Assembly (NCBI GenBank): GCA_965226245.1
Contig: CBDDCL010000015.1
Coordinates: 6,758,001-6,822,000, forward strand
DNA length: 64,000 nt
DNA from: CBDCYS01 sp965226245
Lineage (GTDB): Bacteria > Acidobacteriota > Terriglobia > Bryobacterales > UBA6623
Direction: 5' to 3'
The notes beneath the pieces are model-generated. The model did no database searches and was not told the origin of the DNA. It saw only the letters and a list, made by a program, of their open reading frames with translations. Shown here piece after piece: positions 17,093 to 28,400 of this stretch (position 1 is its first letter; each line of letters starts with the position of its first letter). The position numbers were made by a program, and so were the translations under genes.

Positions 17093-18310
17093 ATGACACG
17101 ACGCCAATTTGTTCAGAGTTCCCTCGCGGTTTCCACTGCCGGCACGGCCCGGAGCGCCACACGGGTGATTGGAGCCAATGACCGCCTGCGAGTAGGCATG
17201 ATCGGTTGCGGAGGCAACGCCAACGGCCATATGCGCAGTCTGCTCCACCTGCGGGAGCAGGACAATGTCGAGATGGTGGCGGTCTGCGACCTTTACCAAA
17301 AGCGGCTGGACGCGGCCGCGGGGCTGACCGGCGGGCGCCCCTACCGCGACTACCGCAAACTTCTGGAACAAACTGACATCGACTACGTTGTCGTATCGGT
17401 GCCCGACCATTGGCATGCGCCGATCACGCTCGACGCCGCGGACGCGGGCAAGCACATCTACTGCGAAAAGCCGCTGACCCGAACCATCGAAGAGGGCAAG
17501 AAGGTCGTCCAGAAGATCAAAGAGACGGGCGTGAAATTGCAGGTAGGCGTGCAAGGTATGTCGGACGAGTCATACGAGACGGCTCAGCGCTACATCAAGG
17601 ACGGCGCTCTCGGCAAAGTCGTCCTTTCTCAAATCGATTACTCGCGCAATCACCTCGACGATTTTTGGACGAGACCGTTCGACGATGATGTCCAGCCGGG
17701 AAAGAATCTTGATTGGAAAACTTTCTTAGGCTCGGCCAAAAAGCGTCCTTTTGATGCGGATCGCTTCTTCGCCTGGCGCCGCTATTGGGACTACTCCGGA
17801 GGCATTGCCAGCGACTTGTTCGTCCACCGCCTCACCCGCATCATTAAGGCCTGCGATCTCAAGACGCCGCTGCGCGTCGTTGCGGCCGGCGGCAAGCATT
17901 TCTTCACGGAAAGCCCGGCGGAGATCCCCGACACCTTCAATGCGATGCTGGAATATCCCGGCGGAATGAGCGTGCTTCTTGTTTCGACCCAGGCCAACGG
18001 GTCCCGCATCCGGCACATGATCCGTGGCCACAAAGCGACGCTCGAGTTCACTCGCGAAGGCTTTGTGATCGAGCCCGAGCGGGAATACATGTCCGAGACC
18101 TCCGGTGTCGTCTATCACAAGAAAGGCGGAGAGGAAATGCGGCTCCACCACCACAATCTGCACGAGGCGATCCGAAAGAATGTAGCGCTAAAATGCGATG
18201 TGGAACTTGGTTTCAACGCCACCATGGCCTGCCTGATGGCGGTTGAGTCCTACCGCCGGCGCGAGTATCTCGCCTGGGACGAACGCAGACAGAAGGTCGT
18301 CAGGGCATAG
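17093..18310 (+). CDS. Tat-exported Gfo/Idh/MocA-family oxidoreductase
   Basis: A 405-residue NAD(P)-binding sugar oxidoreductase-like protein. It begins MTRRQFVQSSLAVSTAGTAR, a twin-arginine signal, so it folds with cofactor before export. The Rossmann motif is RVGMIGCGGNANGH, and EKPLTRTIEEG holds the family's conserved Lys of the EKP motif. The C-terminal half (WKTFLGSAKKRPFDADRFF, RYWDYSGGIASDLFVHRL) matches the Planctomycete/Acidobacteria secreted subgroup. I chose the ATG at 17093 over upstream 17027 because it places the RR motif at the N-terminus. Substrate unknown, probably a sugar or its derivative. Confidence 0.9.
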   Translation: MTRRQFVQSSLAVSTAGTARSATRVIGANDRLRVGMIGCGGNANGHMRSLLHLREQDNVEMVAVCDLYQKRLDAAAGLTGGRPYRDYRKLLEQTDIDYVVVSVPDHWHAPITLDAADAGKHIYCEKPLTRTIEEGKKVVQKIKETGVKLQVGVQGMSDESYETAQRYIKDGALGKVVLSQIDYSRNHLDDFWTRPFDDDVQPGKNLDWKTFLGSAKKRPFDADRFFAWRRYWDYSGGIASDLFVHRLTRIIKACDLKTPLRVVAAGGKHFFTESPAEIPDTFNAMLEYPGGMSVLLVSTQANGSRIRHMIRGHKATLEFTREGFVIEPEREYMSETSGVVYHKKGGEEMRLHHHNLHEAIRKNVALKCDVELGFNATMACLMAVESYRRREYLAWDERRQKVVRA

Positions 18311-18326
18311 CCGTCAGCCCCGTCGA

Positions 18327-18436
18327 AGCTGACTGCTTGCTTACGCGCCGCTGCAGCTTGTTGATCACTTTTGACGCAAGTCCGTGCCCTATGCAGACAC
18401 CTCGTTCTCGCTCGAGCTGACCGCTTGCTTACGCGC
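18327..18436. repeat. Direct repeat pair, intergenic
   Basis: A 22-bp unit containing GCTTGCTTACGCGC occurs at 18327-18348 and, with one change, at 18415-18436, in the gap between convergent genes. The unit is flanked by GC-rich dyads. Probably a member of a dispersed repeat family. Confidence 0.55.
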
Positions 18437-18467
18437 GCGGCGCTGAGTCTGCTGTCGGCGGCTGCGT

Positions 18468-19259
18468 TCAGGTTCCCGTGCTCGAATAGTTGTTCACGCC
18501 GCGGTTCCAGATGAGAATCGCCATTGCCATGAATATCACCGCGACGAACGGCAGCAACGGGAAGAATGCGCTGTACTCATTGTGGCCGAGAAGCTTCGCG
18601 GCGGGATAGAAACTCGCGAAGCCAAACGGCACGATCCAGCTCAGGATGAACTGAATGACGGGATTGTAAATTGGCAGCGGGTAGCGTCCAAAAGCCAGCA
18701 TATTGTAGACCGGCGGAATCACACCTACGCGGTCTTCCACCCAGAACGAGACGCAGGTCAAGATCAGAAAAACCGCTGTGTAAATAAGCAGACCGCAGAT
18801 GGCGGCAAATCCCAAGAACAACCAATCGGCCAGGCCATACTCGAAACCAAGCTTTTCACCCGCGTAGATGACAATCGCCAATCCGATCACGGTGTCCCCG
18901 GCCGATTCCAATCGGAACTGTTCGCTCATCACCTGAAACAGCGAATGCACGGGGCGCAGCAGAACGCGGTCGAATTTCCCCTCAACAATGTAGACCTCCC
19001 CGAAGTAATAGAGATTGATGCTGAGCATATTGAACAGCGACAGAGGGATCAGCCCGAAACCGTAGAGGAACAGAATCTCGTCGAAGGTCCAGCCGGCGAT
19101 CTCTGGAGCGCGGCGGAACAGCAGAAACACCACTGCTAAGCCGAACGCCGTCGCCACGATCGTGCTGACGACCGAGACGAAGAAATCTCCCTTGTAGGCC
19201 AGACGCACCTTGGCGTACTGAATGAAATACTGGCCGAACAACTGGAGATACCTTCGCAC
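18468..19259 (-). CDS. ABC-2-type transporter permease
   Basis: A 263-residue inner-membrane protein with six predicted helices, for example FFVSVVSTIVATAFGLAVVF, DEILFLYGFGLIPLSLFNML, GFAAICGLLIYTAVFLILTC and FPLLPFVAVIFMAMAILIW. The cytosolic stretch FGEVYIVEGKFDRVLLRPVH is typical of the DUF990/ABC-2 permeases that usually occur as two permease genes plus one ATPase. Only this one is present here; the ATPase and second permease are absent on both sides, so the set is split or lost. Substrate unknown. Confidence 0.85.
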   Translation of the reverse strand: MRRYLQLFGQYFIQYAKVRLAYKGDFFVSVVSTIVATAFGLAVVFLLFRRAPEIAGWTFDEILFLYGFGLIPLSLFNMLSINLYYFGEVYIVEGKFDRVLLRPVHSLFQVMSEQFRLESAGDTVIGLAIVIYAGEKLGFEYGLADWLFLGFAAICGLLIYTAVFLILTCVSFWVEDRVGVIPPVYNMLAFGRYPLPIYNPVIQFILSWIVPFGFASFYPAAKLLGHNEYSAFFPLLPFVAVIFMAMAILIWNRGVNNYSSTGT

Positions 19260-19391
19260 TTCCGCTTCCCCATTCTAGCCCGGGCGCCATCTTGAACGAG
19301 GCAGCGCTGCAACCGCGCCTGCCGCCTCACGCGGGCCAGCCGCAACCAAGGAGGTCACGGGATATACGGGACTGTAGACGCCAAGCAACAA

Positions 19392-19409
19392 CGCGGACTT
19401 CCGTCCGCG
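19392..19409. repeat. TTCC-loop hairpin, family member 2
   Basis: CGCGGAC-TTCC-GTCCGCG, 7-bp perfect stem, followed by GCTCTG exactly as in the members at 14967 and 42342. It lies in the 237-bp gap between the divergent permease and amidohydrolase genes. Confidence 0.7.
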
Positions 19410-19496
19410 GCTCTGTCCGGCCATGTTGCCGACCCTTGTTCGCCGATCGTGGATACCCTTTATCGCTATACTGCAAGAGGTTCCAACTGCTTCCGA

Positions 19497-20591
19497 ATGC
19501 GATTCTTCGCAGCAACAATCACCTGCACGATCGCGCCGCTGTTGGCCGCGGTTCTTGCCGCCCAGACCCTCACCCTAGAGGAGTACCAGCCGCGCTCGAC
19601 TCTGGTGGTTGCCCAACACCCCGTGCCTCGCGCCAAGTTTCCGGTGATCGACGTTCACAGCCACAGCCCCGAAAGGAACGCCGAGGGCGGACTCGACGGC
19701 CTCATCAAGGAAATGGACGCACTGAACCTGCGAGTGCTGGTGAACCTCAGCGGACGGAACGGCCAAGCACTCAAGAACAACGTGGCGAAATACAAGGGCA
19801 GCCACCCCAAACGTTTCGCCATATTCGCGAACTTGAGTTTCAGCGGCATTGACGACCCAGGCTGGGGGAAAAAGGCGGCGGCGCAGCTCGCCGAAGACGT
19901 CGAAAACGGCGCTCAGGGGCTCAAGTTCTTCAAGAACTTCGGCATGACCGTGAAGTATGCCGACGGCCGCCGGGTACCGGTGGACGATCCGGCACTCGAT
20001 CCCGTGTGGAAAACTTGCGCCCGCCTGAAAATCCCGGTACTGATTCATGTCGCCGAACCCGCGGTATTCTTTGAGTCCCATGACCGCTTCAACGAGCGCT
20101 GGCTCGAGTTGAAGATGTTTCCGAGGCGAGCGCGGCCGCCGGACCGCTTTCCGCCCTTCGAACAACTGATGAAGGAACGCGATCACATGATCGAGAAGAG
20201 CCCGGACGTCAATTTCATCGTGGCGCACCTTGGCTGGCACGGAAACGACCTGGGGCGGCTGGGACGGCTGTTCGAGAAGTACCCGAACTTCCATACCGAA
20301 ATGGGCGCGGTGCTGGCCGAGTTGGGGCGGCAACCTTTCACCGCACGCAAGTGGCTGATCCAATACTCGGACCGCGTGCTGTTCGGAAAGGATACCTACC
20401 GCGCAAGTGAGTTTCCCTATTATTGGCGAGTGCTTGAAACCCGCGATGAGTATTTCGACTACTACCGCCGGCGTCACGCCTTCTGGAAGCTCTACGGACT
20501 GGGTCTGCCCGACGACGTTTTGAAGAAGGTCTACTACAAGAACGCGCTGCGGTTGATTCCCACCATCGATGCCGAGGGCTTCCCAGACTGA
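19497..20591 (+). CDS. Secreted amidohydrolase-family (TIM-barrel) protein
   Basis: A 364-residue protein with signal peptide (MRFFAATITCTIAPLLAAVL, cleavage near AAQ). The metal motif IDVHSHSPE (HxH) is after strand 1; HVAEPAVFF supplies the next His, and FIVAHLGWHGND and VLFGKDTYR follow, where the Asp is expected. These fit the amidohydrolase_2 branch (ACMSD-like). The start is set at 19497 because the upstream in-frame ATG adds 16 residues before the signal peptide. It probably hydrolyses or decarboxylates a small organic substrate in the periplasm; the substrate is unknown. Confidence 0.85.
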   Translation: MRFFAATITCTIAPLLAAVLAAQTLTLEEYQPRSTLVVAQHPVPRAKFPVIDVHSHSPERNAEGGLDGLIKEMDALNLRVLVNLSGRNGQALKNNVAKYKGSHPKRFAIFANLSFSGIDDPGWGKKAAAQLAEDVENGAQGLKFFKNFGMTVKYADGRRVPVDDPALDPVWKTCARLKIPVLIHVAEPAVFFESHDRFNERWLELKMFPRRARPPDRFPPFEQLMKERDHMIEKSPDVNFIVAHLGWHGNDLGRLGRLFEKYPNFHTEMGAVLAELGRQPFTARKWLIQYSDRVLFGKDTYRASEFPYYWRVLETRDEYFDYYRRRHAFWKLYGLGLPDDVLKKVYYKNALRLIPTIDAEGFPD

Positions 20592-20626
20592 GTCCCTCCG
20601 AACGGCGCAGATTGTCTTATCCGCAG

Positions 20627-22447
20627 ATGGCGCAGATTTCCGCAGACAAGGGCCGGGGCCTAGCCCGCAAGTTTCTTCTGCTTTTCCCACTGCTGTTGTG
20701 CGGCCTGCAAGCTCAGACCCACTACGAAATTGATCTCGCCGAAGCACAATCAGGTTGGCTGCAAATCACCGTCCAAACGGCCTGTCCCGGAGAACAATGC
20801 GACTTCCAGATGCCTGTCTGGAGCGCCACTTACCAAATCCGCGACTTCGCAAGATTCGTCCAAGAGTTTCGGGCTGACAGCGCCTCGAAGCAGCCGCTTG
20901 ATGTGAGGAAAGTCGACCCATCCCGCTGGCGGATACGGACCCAGCCCGGTCAGACCATAAGAGTCCGCTATCGCATTCTGGCCGATCGTTCCGGGCCCTT
21001 TGGCGCCTACGCCGACGCGGAACGTGTTTGCCTGAATCTTGCTCAAGTGCTGGCCTACCCGGTGGACAATCGGGGCGGCCCGTTTACGGTGCGCTTTCGA
21101 AACGCGCCCAGGGCCTGGAAGACGGCGCTCGCTTTGCCCGCCAAGAATGGCCGCTTCCAGGCGCCGAGCTACGACCGGCTGATCGATACGCCTGTACACC
21201 TTTCCGACTTCGCGGAGACTGAGTTCTCCCATGCCGGACGCGCGGTGCGAGTGGTAGCTCATCCACGCGGCGGTGACTTTAGCCTGCAGCTTCTCAAGCA
21301 AACCGCGCAAAAGGTCGTTTCCGCCGCGACGGCCATGATGGAGGACATTCCGTTCAACTCCTACACGTTCGTCTACCATTTTTCCGATATCGACGGCGGG
21401 GGAATGGAGTACCGTGACGGCAGCTCCATCTGGGGGCCGTCCAAATGCGCTGATTGCCGCATGAGCTCGCTGACGGCGCATGAGTTCTTCCACCTGTGGA
21501 ACGTCAAGCGGATACGTCCTCGGTCGCTGGAGCCAATCGACTTCACGCAGCCCAACATTACGCCGTCGCTGTGGTTTGCCGAAGGGGTAACTTCAACCTG
21601 CGCCGAATATATTCAGCTCCGTGCCGGGTTGACCAGTCAAGCGGACTTCATTGCACGGCTGGGGCGATTGATTACGCGCTATGAAGCGCGCCCGGCAAGT
21701 GCCACGCAGTCCGCGGAGGAATCGAGCATCGACGCCTGGCTCGAGCGTTACCCCGCCTACGGACGCAACGACCGCAGCATTTCTTACTACATGAAGGGGC
21801 AACTGACCGGCTATCTGCTCGATCTGACCATCCGGCAAGCAACGCTCAATCACCGCGGCCTCGACCAGGTGATGCAGGCGCTCAACCAGGAATATGCCCG
21901 CAACGGCCTTTTCTATGAAGACACGGATGCAATTGAACGCATCAGCAGCCGCGTCGCGGGACGCGACCTGGCGCCGGAGTTTCGCAAGCTGATCCGCACG
22001 GCCGAGCCGATTGCATGGGACCACTATCTGGGTCTTGCGGGCTACCGCTTGGACATCACCGAGCGCAGCCGCTTGGGCGCGGGTCTGACCTTGAGCGATC
22101 CCCCTGGGCGCGGCGTGATCGTTTCCGGTATTCAACCGGGCAGCCCTGGCGAGGAGGCCGGCTTCCGGCGGGGTGACCGTATTTTCCGCGTGAATCGCCG
22201 CCGCGTCACCAGCGGGGCAGTCGAAGTTGAAAAGCGGCTGACTAGGGGAACGAGCCGCAAGGTGGCGGTGGCCATTGAACGGAATGGCGCGCCGATGACG
22301 CTCGAATTGCAGCCTCGAGAGGTCATTGAGAGGGTCTATCGAATCGTCGAACTCGAGGATCCGACGAAGCTTCAGTTGAAAGTGCGGCGGGGCTGGCTGG
22401 AACGCCATACGGAGATAGAGCAGGATGGGGCATTGCCCTCCCAGTGA
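20627..22447 (+). CDS. M61-family metallopeptidase with C-terminal PDZ domain
   Basis: About 606 residues. After a hydrophobic signal region (RKFLLLFPLLLCGLQAQ), an N-terminal beta domain leads to the zinc site HEFFHLWNVKRIRP (HExxH about residue 285, with the downstream Glu in WFAEGVTSTCAEY). That sequence is the hallmark of M61 glycyl aminopeptidases. A PDZ domain occupies about residues 475-560 (GVIVSGIQPGSPGEEAGF, GDRIFRVNRR). It would trim peptides in the periplasm or outside. The start lies in a run of CGCAGAT-type repeats (CCGCAGATGGCGCAGAT), so the exact start is uncertain; TTG at 20612 is the alternative. Confidence 0.9.
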   Translation: MAQISADKGRGLARKFLLLFPLLLCGLQAQTHYEIDLAEAQSGWLQITVQTACPGEQCDFQMPVWSATYQIRDFARFVQEFRADSASKQPLDVRKVDPSRWRIRTQPGQTIRVRYRILADRSGPFGAYADAERVCLNLAQVLAYPVDNRGGPFTVRFRNAPRAWKTALALPAKNGRFQAPSYDRLIDTPVHLSDFAETEFSHAGRAVRVVAHPRGGDFSLQLLKQTAQKVVSAATAMMEDIPFNSYTFVYHFSDIDGGGMEYRDGSSIWGPSKCADCRMSSLTAHEFFHLWNVKRIRPRSLEPIDFTQPNITPSLWFAEGVTSTCAEYIQLRAGLTSQADFIARLGRLITRYEARPASATQSAEESSIDAWLERYPAYGRNDRSISYYMKGQLTGYLLDLTIRQATLNHRGLDQVMQALNQEYARNGLFYEDTDAIERISSRVAGRDLAPEFRKLIRTAEPIAWDHYLGLAGYRLDITERSRLGAGLTLSDPPGRGVIVSGIQPGSPGEEAGFRRGDRIFRVNRRRVTSGAVEVEKRLTRGTSRKVAVAIERNGAPMTLELQPREVIERVYRIVELEDPTKLQLKVRRGWLERHTEIEQDGALPSQ

Positions 22448-22576
22448 AACAAAGCGCAGCTTGCGAGCGACGGGTCACGGCTCCGATTTTTCAAGCGTCA
22501 CTTAGCCCGGGCCGGCTTAGTGGTGGACCTCAGGCCCGGCGTACCGGCAGGCGCGCGGCCAGGCCATACTGCTCCA

Positions 22577-22654
22577 CGAATCATCAAAGCTCAACCGGCC
22601 CCCCTATAATAGTGAGTCGGTCATCGCCATGGTGGGTGCGAATCATCAAAGCTC
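22577..22654. repeat. 16-bp direct repeat bracketing a promoter and start codon
   Basis: CGAATCATCAAAGCTC occurs at 22577-22592 and 22639-22654. A TATAAT box (22605-22610) and the ATG (22629) of the next gene lie between. It could be a duplicated binding site or a relic of a small duplication. Confidence 0.6.
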
Positions 22655-24076
22655 GGAAGCCGTTCGCTCCGCCGTCGAACGAGGGCATCGCCGCGTGCTG
22701 GGGCAGCTCGCTTTTCGTGACGGCCTGCTGGCGGCGACGGTGGCCTTGGCGGGGCCCGCGGTCTTGCTCGTGGCGGGTACGGACTACTTTCCTCTAGCTT
22801 TGCTTTGGCTATTCAGCGTTGCGGGCTTGGCAGTCGCCGCCAATCACTGGCTGCGATCGAGACCTGCTCCTTACCGGGTGGCTCAGCGGATGGACCGGAG
22901 TTGGGACAGCGATGACCAGGTTTCAACTGCCTACCACTTCCTGAACCAGGACTCCGGCAGCCACGAATGGGCGCAGCTCCAACGCCGCCATGCCGGCCAG
23001 GCGGCTGACTCGGGCGACTTGCGTGACGCGCTCCCCTTCAAGCTCCCTCACATTGCTTACGCGCTTTTTTTCGTTACATTGCTGATCGCTTTGCTTTTCC
23101 TCGTTCGATACGGAACACAATCGACGCTGTCTCTCAAACCGCCCCTGCCGCGGTTGATCTTGCAGGCACTGCTTGGAGATGAGCCGCAAGAGGAGCTGTT
23201 CATCGAGGAGAATCAGTCGCGGGCGGACGACAGTGACGAAGCAGCCTCTTCACTCGATGACGAGAAAGACGCCGAACCGCTGGAAACGGCCGATCCCGAG
23301 CAAATCGACCCCTTTGAACAGCCGCCCATGGCCGGCGATCTAGGAGACGAGTTCGCCATGCCCGAGGTGGAGGGCCTCTCGGCCCAGGATGAGTTCGGCG
23401 ACGAGCTGGCAACCGACGACGCGCTCGCGGGCGAGGAAGGGAGCCAAGGCGAAACGGAAGATCCCGCCGACATGGCCGACCCGTCATCGGAATGGAATAA
23501 GGAATCCGAGAGCCTGATGGACAAGCTCAAAGAGGCTTTTGAGAACATGATGTCGAAGCTCAATATGGAGGAGCAATCCCAAGGACAGCCCTCCGAACAA
23601 GGCACGGAGTCGGAAAACAAGCAAGCGTCGGACACTCCGGGAAAAGGCCAGGAAGCGGCCGGATCGGAAACGGGATCGGAAGAGGGCGGCCCGTCGGAAT
23701 CCGAAGGCGGCCAAGCCGACGCGGCCTCGGGTCAGATCTCCATGGAGGAAGGCAGCAGCGAGGCGAGCGAGCAGCAAAGCGAAACATCGATCGCCACGGC
23801 CGGCACGGGCGAGGGCTCCAAAGAGCTGCGCGAAGCCGAGCAGGCGCAGGTCATGGGCGAGCTGAGCGAGCTTTACCAGCAGCGCGCCGAGGAGATCACG
23901 GGCGAGTTCACGATTGAGACGGGATCAGCCCGGCAGACAGCGCGCACGCCCTACGTTCCGCGCCAGAGCGGCCACCTCGATCGTGGTTCGGCATTGAGCC
24001 GCGATAAGATCCCGCTGGCGTATCGCGCCTACATCAAGGAATACTTTAAGCAAGTTCGGCAAGAGACTGAAAAGTA

Positions 24077-24077
<1 letters not shown>
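22629..24077 (+). CDS. MoxR-associated membrane protein with acidic low-complexity region
   Basis: A 482-residue protein with three hydrophobic segments (DGLLAATVALAGPAVLLVAG, FPLALLWLFSVAGLAVAA and IAYALFFVTLLIALLFLV) in the first 160 residues, then a long Glu/Asp/Ser/Gly-rich region (about 185-410) that is probably disordered, and a conserved-looking basic end (KIPLAYRAYIKEYFKQVRQ). Its stop overlaps the ATG of the MoxR ATPase gene by one base, so they are coupled. In MoxR loci a membrane partner is loaded by the ATPase; this protein likely plays that part. No family name can be given with confidence. Confidence 0.75.
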
Positions 24078-25066
<989 letters not shown>

Positions 25067-25464
25067 TTGTCCCGTTGAACACTCAGACTCCAGCCGCTCC
25101 CCTCCCGGCCGTGATTAGCCGTCGGCGACTGTCGATGCGCTAAGCTGAAGCTCGCGTGACGTTAAGTGATTCGCTATTTTTGGGCAACTCGCGGCTTAAA
25201 CGCGGGCGGGATCTGGCTTTGTCAAGAAATCCACCTGGAAAGTCTAAGTGCACCATCTCAACCGAGTCAGGTGGATATCTTATTCGTTACAGAGGCACTG
25301 CAAAAAGGGGCGGTCGCAATCGGCTGGTGCATCGAAGAGGGCGTCCGAGGTATGGTTGGCTTGACAGCGGGCGCGGTATTTGGTCACATTACATAAGGTT
25401 GGAAGTAGTGCTCGAACCTTAGACGGGCATATACCGTTCTCGGGAGAAAAAGAGATCTATAACG
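25067..25464. other. Intergenic region with a 9-bp inverted repeat
   Basis: No convincing gene. ATCCACCTG (25229-25237) and CAGGTGGAT (25268-25276) form perfect arms around a 30-bp spacer, a possible operator or stem. The 3' part, more AT-rich near 25380-25400, should hold the promoter of the large receptor gene. Confidence 0.4.
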
Positions 25465-28400
25465 ATGACTAAATCGACCGATCGGCGGTGGTGTGTTTTG
25501 CTTCTCGCTCTCTTGATGAGCGTGACGATGGTGTTGACCGTTGGGGTCGGAATAGCCCAGCAGAGCGGCGGAACGATTTCCGGTTCCGTGACCGATGCCC
25601 AAGGCGCGGCGGTGACCGGCGTGACCGTCGAGGTGAAGAACGTGGGAACGAATGCGACTTTCTCTGCCGTGACGAACACGAGCGGTTTCTACACCGCACC
25701 GAGTTTGGAGGTGGGCGAGTACGAGGTCGCGGCGCGGTTCGAAGGTTTCAAACGGGCGGTTCGAAGCGGTATTACGCTTCAGGTCAACCAGACGGCTCGC
25801 ATCGATATCGTGCTCGAGATCGGCGAGGTCGTGGAGACGATCGAAGTGGTGGGGGAGGCCCCGCTGGTTCAAGCAGACACGTCGACGCTGGGGGAAGTGA
25901 TTGAGCGCCGGCGACTCCCGATCAACGGCCGGGGAGCGCTGGCGCTAGCCCTGTTGACGGCGGGCGTGGTTTCGAACGCTGGGCCTTTGAATTCCGGTTT
26001 CGGGGACCGCGGCATCCAGATCTCGTCGCTGTCGATCAATGGCAGTCCCAACTCGATGAACGCTCAGATGCTGGACGGCAACAACAACGTACTTAGTTAT
26101 GTGGGCGAGGTCGGCGTTCCGCCCACGGTCGATGCTGTCGAGGAGTTCAAAGTGCAGAGCGGCGCGATGTCGGCCGAATTCGGCTTTACCGCCGGCGGCG
26201 CAATCAACCTCGTCACGCGTTCCGGGACGAACCAGATTCACGGCACGGCTTACGAGTTTCTGCGCCACGACAAGCTCGACGCACGCAACGCGTTCTCCAG
26301 CCGCAAACTCCCCCTGCGCTACAACCAATTCGGCGCTTCTGTAGGCGGCCCGATCATCAAGGACCGCACCTTTGGCTTCTTCAACTGGGAAGAGTATCGC
26401 CTGAGCGCAAGCTCCCCACGAATCCGAAGCGTGCCGATTCCCGAGTGGCGCGCCGGCGACTTCGGCAACCTCCTCACCAACAGCGGCAAACTCATCCCGA
26501 TCTTCGACCCGGCGAGCACGCGCGACAACCCCGGCGGCGGCGGACTGATTCGGGATCAGTTCCCAAACAACGTCGTGCCGCGAGACCGTTTCGACCCGAT
26601 CACTCCGACTATCCTCGACTTCTGGCCGCAGCCCAACAAGAGGCCGTCCAATCAGTTTACGCAAAGCAACAACTTCCAGGACGCGGCGCGGCGCACGGTG
26701 GACTGGTCGCAATGGAACTTCAAGGTCGATTACCGCTTCAATGACAACAACTCGATGTTTTTCCGCTATACGCAGGCGCGCCACGCGCTGTCGGCGAACG
26801 ACATCTACACCGACCCCACCGTAGGCCGCGTCCGCAATGACGACCAGACGAATCGTAACGCGGTCATCTCGGACACCCATACGTTCTCGCCGACGTTCAT
26901 TAACCACCTCCGCGTCGGCGTAATGCGGCAGTTATTCGACTTTGTTGCCGTCAATGCGAACCTCGACTGGCCCTCGCGGCTTGGTCTGCCGCCAATCGTT
27001 CCGCAAACACAGTTCCCGCAAGTCCGCCTCGGGCGGTTTGGCATCATCGGCGGCCAGGCTTTAGGGCGGCGCGGCTCGTTCAACTGGGACATCCAGAACA
27101 TGATCACGAAGATCGCCGGAAACCACACGATGAAGATCGGCGTGAACTACCGCGACTTGTACGGCGCCAACCGTCAAGGCGGCGCCCTCTCCGGCGATTA
27201 CCGCTTTCAACGGGTAGGGAGACTCCGAGGGCTAACCACCGACCCCCAAAACACGGCCGGTACCGGAGACGATTTGGCGCAGTTCTTGCTTGGAGCGGTC
27301 ACCCAATCCAGCATCGACAGCATCCTCGGCAACTCCTGGGATGGTTACGCGTTGAATTTCTTCCTGCAGGACGATTGGAAAATGTCGCAGCGGCTGACGT
27401 TGAATCTCGGATTCCGTTATGACTACCAGTCCAAGCCGTTCGAGCGCCACAACGGCCACATCAACTTCGATCCGACCTGTACATTGCCGAACGGCCTGAG
27501 GGGCTGCACCGTGTACGCCGGTGTCGACGGCCAGCCACGGGCGTTCCTGGACGAGGACTACAACGACTTTGGTCCGCGGTTTGGTTTCGCCTACGACCTA
27601 ACCGGCAAAGGCAAAACTGTCTTTCGCGGCGGTTACGGTATCTTCTACCCGAGCATCTTCTGGCGCAATTTCACGGGGGACCGGGCGCTGTTTTCCAGAA
27701 CCCGCACGACCTACAGGCCGACCACGCCGGGTCAAGCCGCGCACCGGTTCCAGGACGGTTTCCCGTTCGCACCCGTGCAATCACCCGGGGCCTCAGCCGG
27801 GCCGGCGGGAAGGCTGGGACAAAGCGTCACGCTAACGGAGTCAGACAAGACCACGCCGCTCACGCAACAGTGGAACGCCTCGATTCAACACCAAATCGGC
27901 GAGTGGATGTTCGACGTGACCTACGCCGGTAACAAGGGCAACCACTTCAACACGGCTGGATACGACCTGAACCAGGTGGATCCGGCGCTGCGGGCGCAAC
28001 TTGGCCAGTCACTTTTCGACCGCGTACCGAACCCCAACGCGGGGCTCGTTCCGGGCGGACTGGGCGGTACGAGCATCACGCGAGAGCGTTCGCTGATGGC
28101 GTTCCCGCACTACAGCGCGGTCAATATTCGTAACCCGCGCATGGGCAACTACATTTCTCACCAGGTGCAGATTAACGCGAGAAAGCGAATGGCCGAAGGG
28201 CTGCTGGTCCACTTCGCTTTTACGGGCGGGAAGCGGATGAGCGACGGCATGAACGTGCCGGTCGACTTTGGGCTCGTCGAGCAGACCAACGAGATCGGCT
28301 TTCAGAACGGGCTCTTCGACCGCCAAGCCAATAAGTCCGTCGACCCGACGGACGTGTCCAAACGCGGCGTCATCAGCGTTCTTTATGAGTTGCCGTTCGG

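Noticed and set aside
19575..20747. Long minus-strand frame (390 codons) opposite the amidohydrolase
   Set aside because: It mirrors the true gene's codon pattern, is His/Val/Arg-rich without motifs, and overlaps completely with a well-supported family member.
25156..25422. Small genes in front of the receptor
   Set aside because: Two overlapping plus frames of about 80 codons without RBS or family resemblance; I treat the stretch as regulatory.
25945..26907. 320-codon minus-strand frame opposite the large receptor
   Set aside because: Val/Arg-rich antisense frame with no family pattern; the plus-strand barrel is clear.
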